From Pseudomonas sp. NC02 (GTDB lineage: Bacteria > Pseudomonadota > Gammaproteobacteria > Pseudomonadales > Pseudomonadaceae), in NCBI RefSeq assembly GCF_002874965.1, contig NZ_CP025624.1, forward strand, positions 6,758,001 through 6,822,000: 64,000 bases of DNA, in the 5' to 3' direction. A program made the translations under genes and the position numbers. Shown piece by piece: positions 58,816 through 64,000 of the stretch (positions are counted from its first letter, which is position 1; each line of letters starts with the position of its first letter). Below the pieces are notes generated by a model. It had not been told where the DNA came from and made no database searches. It saw only the letters and a list, made by a program, of their open reading frames with translations.

Positions 58816-60999
58816 ATGCGCGATGATCTCTCTCTTTTGCTGAACTCCCTCAACGATGCCCAACGCCAGGCCGTAGCGGCCCCCGTTGGCCGTCAGTTGG
58901 TCCTGGCCGGTGCTGGCTCCGGTAAAACCCGAGTGCTGGTGCACCGTATCGCCTGGTTGATCCAGGTCGAGAACGCCTCACCGCATTCCATCCTGTCGGT
59001 GACCTTCACCAACAAGGCCGCTGCCGAGATGCGTCATCGCATCGAGCAGTTGATGGGCATCAGCCCGGCCGGCATGTGGGTGGGCACCTTCCACGGCCTG
59101 GCGCACCGCCTGTTGCGGGCGCATTGGCAGGAAGCCGGCCTGAGCCAGACCTTCCAGATTCTCGACAGCGACGACCAGCAACGCCTGGTCAAGCGGGTGA
59201 TCCGCGAGCTGGGCCTGGATGAACAACGCTGGCCGGTCCGTCAGGCCCAGTGGTTCATCAATGGCCAGAAAGATGAAGGCCTGCGCCCGCAACATATCCA
59301 GGCCAGCGGCGACCTGTTCCTGGCCACCATGCGCAGCATTTATGAAGCCTATGAAGTGGCCTGCCAGCGCGCTGGCGTCATCGACTTCTCCGAACTGCTG
59401 CTGCGCGCCCTCGACTTGTGGCGCGACAACCCGGGCTTGCTGGCGCACTACCAGAAACGCTTCCGCCACATCCTGGTGGACGAGTTCCAGGATACCAACG
59501 CCGTGCAGTACGCCTGGTTGCGCCTGCTGGCCAAGGGCGGCGACAGCCTGATGGTGGTGGGCGACGACGACCAGTCGATCTACGGCTGGCGCGGCGCGAA
59601 AATCGAGAACATCTACCAGTACAGCGACGACTTCCCGGACGCCGAAACCATCCGCCTGGAACAGAACTACCGCTCCACCGCCGGGATCCTCAAGGCCGCC
59701 AACGCCTTGATCGCCAACAACACCGGGCGCCTGGGCAAAGAGCTGTGGACCGACGGCGGCGAAGGCGAAGCGATCAACCTGTACGCCGCCTTCAACGAAC
59801 ACGATGAAGCGCGCTACGTGGTGGAAACCATCGAAAGCGCCCTGAAAACCGGCCTGGCCCGCAGCGATATCGCGATTCTCTACCGCTCCAACGCCCAATC
59901 ACGGGTATTGGAAGAGGCCCTGCTGCGCGAGCGCATTCCGTATCGCATCTATGGTGGCCAGCGCTTCTTCGAACGTGCCGAAATCAAGAACGCCATGGCC
60001 TACCTGCGCTTGCTGGAAGGTCGCGGCAACGATGCGGCGCTGGAACGGGTGATCAACATTCCGGCCCGCGGCATCGGCGAGAAGACCGTCGAGGCGATTC
60101 GCGACCACGCACGCCACAGCGATGTGTCGATGTGGGAAGCGATGCGCCTGCTGATCGCCAACAAGGGCCTGACCGGCCGTGCGGCCGGTGCCTTGAGCGT
60201 GTTTGTCGAGCTGATCGAGAACCTGGCCGCCAAGTGCATGGAAATGCCCCTGCACCTGATGACCCAGACCGTGATCGAGCAGTCCGGCCTGATCGCCTAC
60301 CACGAAGCGGAAAAAGGCGAGAAAGGCCAGGCCCGGGTAGAAAACCTTGAGGAACTGGTCAGCGCCGCCCGCGCGTTCGAAAACACCGAAGAAGACGAAG
60401 ACCTGACGCCACTTGCGGCATTCCTCGGCCACGCTTCCCTGGAAGCCGGCGACACCCAGGCTGATGAGCATGAAGACAGCATTCAGCTGATGACCTTGCA
60501 CAGTGCCAAGGGCCTGGAATTCCCCTACGTGTTCCTGGTGGGCATGGAAGAAGGCCTGTTCCCCCACAAGATGAGCCTGGAAGAACCCGGCCGCCTTGAG
60601 GAGGAACGCCGCCTGGCCTACGTGGGCATCACCCGGGCCATGCAGAACCTGGTGATGACCTACGCCGAAACCCGACGCCTGTACGGCAGCGAGACCTACA
60701 ACAAGGTGTCGCGCTTCGTACGCGAGGTGCCGAAAGGGCTGATTCAGGAAGTGCGCTTGTCCAACAGCGTCAGCCGACCGTTCGGCGGCGGCCAGCAGCA
60801 GAACTCCAGCAGCATGTTCGCTGGTTCGGAAATCCCCGAGACGCCGTTCAGCCTTGGCCAACAGGTCAAGCACGCGATCTTCGGCGAAGGCGTGATCCTC
60901 AACTTCGAAGGCGCCGGTGCCCAGGCCAGGGTGCAGGTGAACTTCGCCGAAGGCAGCAAGTGGCTGATGATGGGCTACGCCAAGCTCGAAGCAATCTGA
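58816..60999 (+). CDS. uvrD: DNA helicase II UvrD
   Basis: A 727-residue superfamily 1 3'-5' helicase for nucleotide excision and mismatch repair. Motif Ia/Walker A is LAGAGSGKTRVLVHRIAWL, motif II is ILVDEFQDTNAVQY, and motif III is VVGDDDQSIYGWRGA. Motif IV includes LEQNYRSTAGIL, motif V is LMTLHSAKGLEFPYVFL, and motif VI is EERRLAYVGITRAMQ. The C-terminal Tudor-like segment (GQQVKHAIFGEGVILNFEG) is present. No proper LexA box was found upstream. Confidence 0.97.
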   Translation: MRDDLSLLLNSLNDAQRQAVAAPVGRQLVLAGAGSGKTRVLVHRIAWLIQVENASPHSILSVTFTNKAAAEMRHRIEQLMGISPAGMWVGTFHGLAHRLLRAHWQEAGLSQTFQILDSDDQQRLVKRVIRELGLDEQRWPVRQAQWFINGQKDEGLRPQHIQASGDLFLATMRSIYEAYEVACQRAGVIDFSELLLRALDLWRDNPGLLAHYQKRFRHILVDEFQDTNAVQYAWLRLLAKGGDSLMVVGDDDQSIYGWRGAKIENIYQYSDDFPDAETIRLEQNYRSTAGILKAANALIANNTGRLGKELWTDGGEGEAINLYAAFNEHDEARYVVETIESALKTGLARSDIAILYRSNAQSRVLEEALLRERIPYRIYGGQRFFERAEIKNAMAYLRLLEGRGNDAALERVINIPARGIGEKTVEAIRDHARHSDVSMWEAMRLLIANKGLTGRAAGALSVFVELIENLAAKCMEMPLHLMTQTVIEQSGLIAYHEAEKGEKGQARVENLEELVSAARAFENTEEDEDLTPLAAFLGHASLEAGDTQADEHEDSIQLMTLHSAKGLEFPYVFLVGMEEGLFPHKMSLEEPGRLEEERRLAYVGITRAMQNLVMTYAETRRLYGSETYNKVSRFVREVPKGLIQEVRLSNSVSRPFGGGQQQNSSSMFAGSEIPETPFSLGQQVKHAIFGEGVILNFEGAGAQARVQVNFAEGSKWLMMGYAKLEAI

Positions 61000-61024
61000 A
61001 ACAACTGTAGAACATGAAGGATGT

Positions 61025-61058
61025 TGCCCCACCCTTGTATTTGGCAGCGGTGGGGCCA
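61025..61058 (+). other. Hairpin downstream of uvrD
   Basis: GCCCCACC (61026-61033) and GGTGGGGC (61049-61056) form an eight-base stem with a 15-base loop. No T run follows, so it is not a standard terminator but may end or protect the mRNA. Confidence 0.4.
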
Positions 61059-61190
61059 ATATCTGTAATAAGTCCTACAGACGATTCGGTATTGGCCCTA
61101 CGCAAAAGCCCGAAACACTATGCCGCTAGCCACTGACATCACACCTGTGCAACATGGCGCGCGTGCAATCCACAAATGGGAATTCCCTTT

Positions 61191-62066
61191 ATGAAACGTT
61201 TTCTTAGCATCGCCATGGCGTTGTGCATCGGCCTGACGATGAGCCTCGACGCCAACGCCAAGCGCTTCGGTGGCGGCAAATCCATGGGCTCGGCGCCGAG
61301 CCACCAGACCAGCCAAATGGCCCCATCCGGCGGCGGCATGGGCGGCGCAGCTGCGACCGCTGGCGCTGCCGGTGCCGCAGGCGCTGCTGCCAAGGCTGGC
61401 GGTGCTTCGCGCTGGTTGGGCCCTCTGGCCGGTATCGCGGCCGGCGGCCTGCTCGCCTCCATGTTCATGGGCGGCGGCTTCCAGGGCATGCAGATCTTCG
61501 ACATCCTGATCATGGCGGTCATCGCCTTCCTGATCTTCCGCTTTATCGCCGCCCGTCGCCGCAAGCAACAGGAGCACATGGCTCCAGCCGGCGCGCCGAT
61601 GCAGCGTGAAGTGTTCGAGCAAAAGCCTGCTGCCATGGGTTCGATCTTCGGCGGTTCGGCTGCTCCTGCTGCCGCTCGTCCGGTGATCAACGCACCCGCC
61701 TGGTTCAACGAAGAGCGCTTCGTCGAAGCGGCCCGCAGCCACTTCCAGTCCCTGCAGCAACACTGGGACGCCAACGAAATGGACAAGATCGCCGAGTTCG
61801 TGACCCCGCAACTGCTGGAGTTCCTCAAGCGCGAACGTGCCGACCTGGGCGACGGCTTCCAGTCGACCTACATCGACGACCTGAAAGTGCAGCTTGAAGG
61901 TGTGGATGACCGCGCCGACAAGACCATCGCCACCCTGACCTTCAGCGGTGTGTCGAAGACCTCGCGTTTCGACCAGGGCGAAGTGTTCAGCGAAAGCTGG
62001 AACATGGAACGCCCACAAGGCGAAAACCAGCCTTGGCTGGTCGCCGGTATCCGCCAGAACGGCTGA
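61191..62066 (+). CDS. Exported Tim44-domain protein
   Basis: A 291-residue protein with signal sequence MKRFLSIAMALCIGLTMSLDANA. A Gly/Ala-rich stretch (about 30-80) and one or two helices (about 78-120) follow. A Tim44/MlaF-like lipid-associated domain runs from about 150 to the end (FVEAARSHFQSLQQHWDANE, WNMERPQGENQPWLVAGI). The bacterial Tim44-like family is membrane-attached and of unknown role. The ATG at 61191 gives the signal peptide directly. It has its own terminator. Confidence 0.85.
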   Translation: MKRFLSIAMALCIGLTMSLDANAKRFGGGKSMGSAPSHQTSQMAPSGGGMGGAAATAGAAGAAGAAAKAGGASRWLGPLAGIAAGGLLASMFMGGGFQGMQIFDILIMAVIAFLIFRFIAARRRKQQEHMAPAGAPMQREVFEQKPAAMGSIFGGSAAPAAARPVINAPAWFNEERFVEAARSHFQSLQQHWDANEMDKIAEFVTPQLLEFLKRERADLGDGFQSTYIDDLKVQLEGVDDRADKTIATLTFSGVSKTSRFDQGEVFSESWNMERPQGENQPWLVAGIRQNG

Positions 62067-62094
62067 TCCCTGCCCGCTTTGAGTACGCAGTAAC

Positions 62095-62128
62095 AAAAAC
62101 CCCGGACTTGTCCGGGGTTTTCTATTTC
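62095..62128 (+). terminator. Intrinsic terminator after the Tim44-domain gene
   Basis: AAAACCCCGGAC and GTCCGGGGTTTT form a long stem with a two-base loop core and a T-rich tail. Confidence 0.92.
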
Positions 62129-62202
62129 ACGGTTGCACTTATAGCGAGCTACTGTATAAAACGCCCCTATAAACCGCGCCATCTAGCAAGAGGATCCCGG
62201 CC

Positions 62203-62610
62203 GTGGAAGAAGTTATCGAACAATTGCGTGAAGCCAACGAACCGGTACCGGTTCCTCTGGAGCTGCCTGACGAAGATCAACTGGTGGAAATCGAGGAACA
62301 ACTGTTCATCGATATTCCGTTCGTCTTCCGTGAATTTCTGCTGACCGTCAGCGATGTGGTCTACGGCAGCCTGGAGCCGGTGACCGTCACCGACCCACAG
62401 TCCCACACCTACCTGCCGGACGTTGCCGCCAACGCCTGGGATGCCGGTGTTGACCGCAGCATGATCCCGATCTGCCAGGACGGCGACGACTACTACTGCG
62501 TCGAAGAAGACGGCACCGTGGTGCTGTGGTCCGGCGAAGAAGAACTCGTCACCGAAGAAACCTGGGAATCGGTGTGGCACTGGGCACGGGACGTCTGGCT
62601 GGAAAGCTGA
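62203..62610 (+). CDS. SMI1/KNR4-family protein
   Basis: A 135-residue, very acidic cytoplasmic protein. It begins MEEVIEQLREANEPVPVPLE and contains LVEIEEQLFIDIPFVFREFL and a late VVLWSGEEELVTEETWESVW, the SMI1/KNR4 (SUKH) pattern. The start is GTG at 62203. SUKH proteins are often immunity factors of polymorphic toxins, but no toxin gene is adjacent and the gene looks native in composition. The role is therefore open. Confidence 0.82.
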   Translation: MEEVIEQLREANEPVPVPLELPDEDQLVEIEEQLFIDIPFVFREFLLTVSDVVYGSLEPVTVTDPQSHTYLPDVAANAWDAGVDRSMIPICQDGDDYYCVEEDGTVVLWSGEEELVTEETWESVWHWARDVWLES

Positions 62611-62636
62611 GACCCCTGTGTGCCGAGGACGCTTGT

Positions 62637-62680
62637 TGTGGCGAGCGAGCTTGCTCGCGCTGGGCTGCGAAGCAGCCCTC
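62637..62680. repeat. Single REP-like hairpin
   Basis: TGGCGAGCGAGCTTGCTCGC is followed by CTGGGCTGCGAAGCAGCCC. It resembles one arm of the third REP group without a mirrored partner, and lies between convergent genes. Confidence 0.7.
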
Positions 62681-62690
62681 CGCGACCCAC

Positions 62691-64000
62691 TCAGTGCTCC
62701 GGCGTATCCTTATGGTTATCCAGGGTCTCCAGCAAGGCGACCTGCATCCGCGTATGCACGCGGATGAACCAGCGCCACAGCACGGCGGCCACTGCGGCCG
62801 TCACCACGGCGATCAGCACCAGCAACTTGTTGGTCGGCAGGATACTGGCCGACAAGGCTGCCAATAGCAGGAAAATCACCAGCAGCGAAAGAATCGGGAT
62901 CACTTCGGCGATCACCCGGCGCACGCGCTGAGTGTGGCGCCCTGCCATTTCCGGCTTCACGCTCATCTCCGCCAGCAGCATCGACAGCGCCTTGAGCTTG
63001 CGGTACGCCGCAATCAAAAACGGCAGCGACAGCAGCAACGCCCCACCCCAGATCAATGCCTTCTGCCAGCTCGGATCGCTGACCCAGCCTTCCAGGTAGC
63101 TGCCAATACGCGCCGCGAAAAAGCTGCCGGCAAAGAAGATCGCCACCACCAGCGCCAGGTTCACCCCCACCTGCAGAATGATCTTGCGGATCATCGACGC
63201 CAGCATCGCACCCTCGCCCTGGGGCTGAATGCTGCGCAGCCATTCGCCATACATCCCGAACACCCGGCTCATGCGCTTGGGCATCACTGCGGCAATCTTC
63301 AGCGACAGCGGGTCTGCGCCACGGATCAGATAGGGTGTGAGCAGTGTGGTAATCGCAGAAACAGCCACCGCCACCGGATACAGGAAGTCGCTGGTGACCT
63401 GCAACGTCATCCCCAGCGCGGCGATGATGAATGAAAATTCGCCGATCTGTGACAGCCCCATCCCCACTCGCAATGAAGTGCGGCCATCGTTACCCGCAAT
63501 AAACGCCCCCAACCCACAGGACAACATCTTGCCCAGCACCACGGCCACGGTAATCACCGCAATCGGCCAGGCGTATTGCAGGAGGATCTGCGGGTCGATC
63601 ATCAAACCAATGGCGACAAAGAAGATCGCGCTGAACATGTCGCGAACCGGTTCGATCAGGCGCTCAATCTTCAGCAATTGCCGGGATTCAGCCATGATCG
63701 CGCCGATCAGGAATGCCCCCAGCACCATGCTGTATTCCAGCTTGACCACCAACAGGCAGAAACCGAAGCACAGGCCCAGCACGGTGATCAGCAGCATCTC
63801 GTTGCTTTCGAATTTGGCCACGTACTCCAGCAGGCGTGGCACCAGCAAAATCCCGATCACCAGTGCGACAATCATGAACAGCGAGAGCTTGCCGACGGTG
63901 GAGAACACCTCGCCGGAGCTGACCGTGCCGCTGACGGCAATGCTCGACAGCAAGGCGATGATGCCGATGCCGAGGATGTCTTCGACGATCAGCACCCCGA
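62691..64000 (-). CDS. Kef-type cation:proton antiporter (5' end outside window)
   Basis: The frame is open to the window edge; about 435 C-terminal residues are seen. It is a CPA2 antiporter of the KefB/YbaL kind. Helices include LGLCFGFCLLVVKLEYSMVL, FLIGAIMAESRQ and DMFSAIFFVAIGLMIDPQIL. VGMGLSQIGEFSFIIAALGM is the conserved QxGEF-type helix. There is no TrkA-N domain at the C terminus. Instead four further helices and a short tail follow. Potassium is the likely ion. The N-terminal helices lie beyond the window. Confidence 0.88.
   Translation of the reverse strand, partial: GVLIVEDILGIGIIALLSSIAVSGTVSSGEVFSTVGKLSLFMIVALVIGILLVPRLLEYVAKFESNEMLLITVLGLCFGFCLLVVKLEYSMVLGAFLIGAIMAESRQLLKIERLIEPVRDMFSAIFFVAIGLMIDPQILLQYAWPIAVITVAVVLGKMLSCGLGAFIAGNDGRTSLRVGMGLSQIGEFSFIIAALGMTLQVTSDFLYPVAVAVSAITTLLTPYLIRGADPLSLKIAAVMPKRMSRVFGMYGEWLRSIQPQGEGAMLASMIRKIILQVGVNLALVVAIFFAGSFFAARIGSYLEGWVSDPSWQKALIWGGALLLSLPFLIAAYRKLKALSMLLAEMSVKPEMAGRHTQRVRRVIAEVIPILSLLVIFLLLAALSASILPTNKLLVLIAVVTAAVAAVLWRWFIRVHTRMQVALLETLDNHKDTPEH

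Overview
The window is a GC-rich chromosomal segment with the gene content and gene order of a fluorescent-group Pseudomonas. Pointers are the long pseudomonad-type PstC/PstA permeases, the hup-rubredoxin-ubiCA-phoBR-pst gene order, the two-subunit pyruvate carboxylase beside its LysR regulator, and many REP/REPIN palindromes of the kind abundant in P. fluorescens relatives. I count about 52 protein genes, two of them cut by the window edges. I saw no tRNA, rRNA, CRISPR array, insertion sequence or prophage.

Layout. (1) 1-9.6 kb is the end of a type VI secretion locus: tssH/clpV (5' end missing), vgrG, an EagR-type chaperone gene, a PAAR-Rhs effector with a URI/GIY-YIG-like nuclease tip, and a small AT-rich putative immunity gene. 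(2) 9.6-18 kb is core: hup, rubredoxin reductase and rubredoxin, ubiC-ubiA, a small secreted protein, phoB-phoR, a CNNM/CBS membrane protein and an M23 peptidase-like protein. (3) 18-26.3 kb holds a response regulator and the phosphate cluster pstS-pstC-pstA-pstB-phoU, with Pho-box-like repeats before phoB, pstS and pstC. (4) 26.5-33.6 kb has an MHS-type transporter, a thioesterase, a mutarotase, small envelope proteins, purE-purK behind a terminator-like leader hairpin, and a HypT-like LysR regulator. (5) 33.7-41.4 kb is amino-acid and polyamine metabolism: aspA, an AGCS symporter, an asparaginase, an AraC regulator, an acetylpolyamine amidohydrolase and a translationally coupled polyamine-binding protein. 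(6) 41.4-44.8 kb has a MocR regulator divergent from a PaiB-GNAT-GNAT operon. The MocR linker is encoded by a cluster of DnaA-box-like 9-mers. (7) 45-49.8 kb looks accessory: a small XRE regulator divergent from two tandem autotransporters, the second with almost no passenger. (8) 49.9-64 kb has pyruvate carboxylase subunits and their LysR regulator, a tiny PA3496-like gene, a HexR-like regulator with a perfect HexR-type operator, a PAS-GGDEF-EAL protein, uvrD, a Tim44-domain protein, a SMI1/KNR4 protein and the 3' part of a Kef-type antiporter.

How the genes work together. PstS/PstC/PstA/PstB import phosphate and, with PhoU, restrain PhoR; PhoB then feeds back on the Pho boxes. AspA, the AGCS symporter and the asparaginase point to aspartate/asparagine/alanine use, and pyruvate carboxylase refills oxaloacetate. 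The deacetylase and PotF-like protein suggest scavenging of acetylated polyamines. The T6SS effector/immunity pair and the autotransporters are the variable surface and competition functions.
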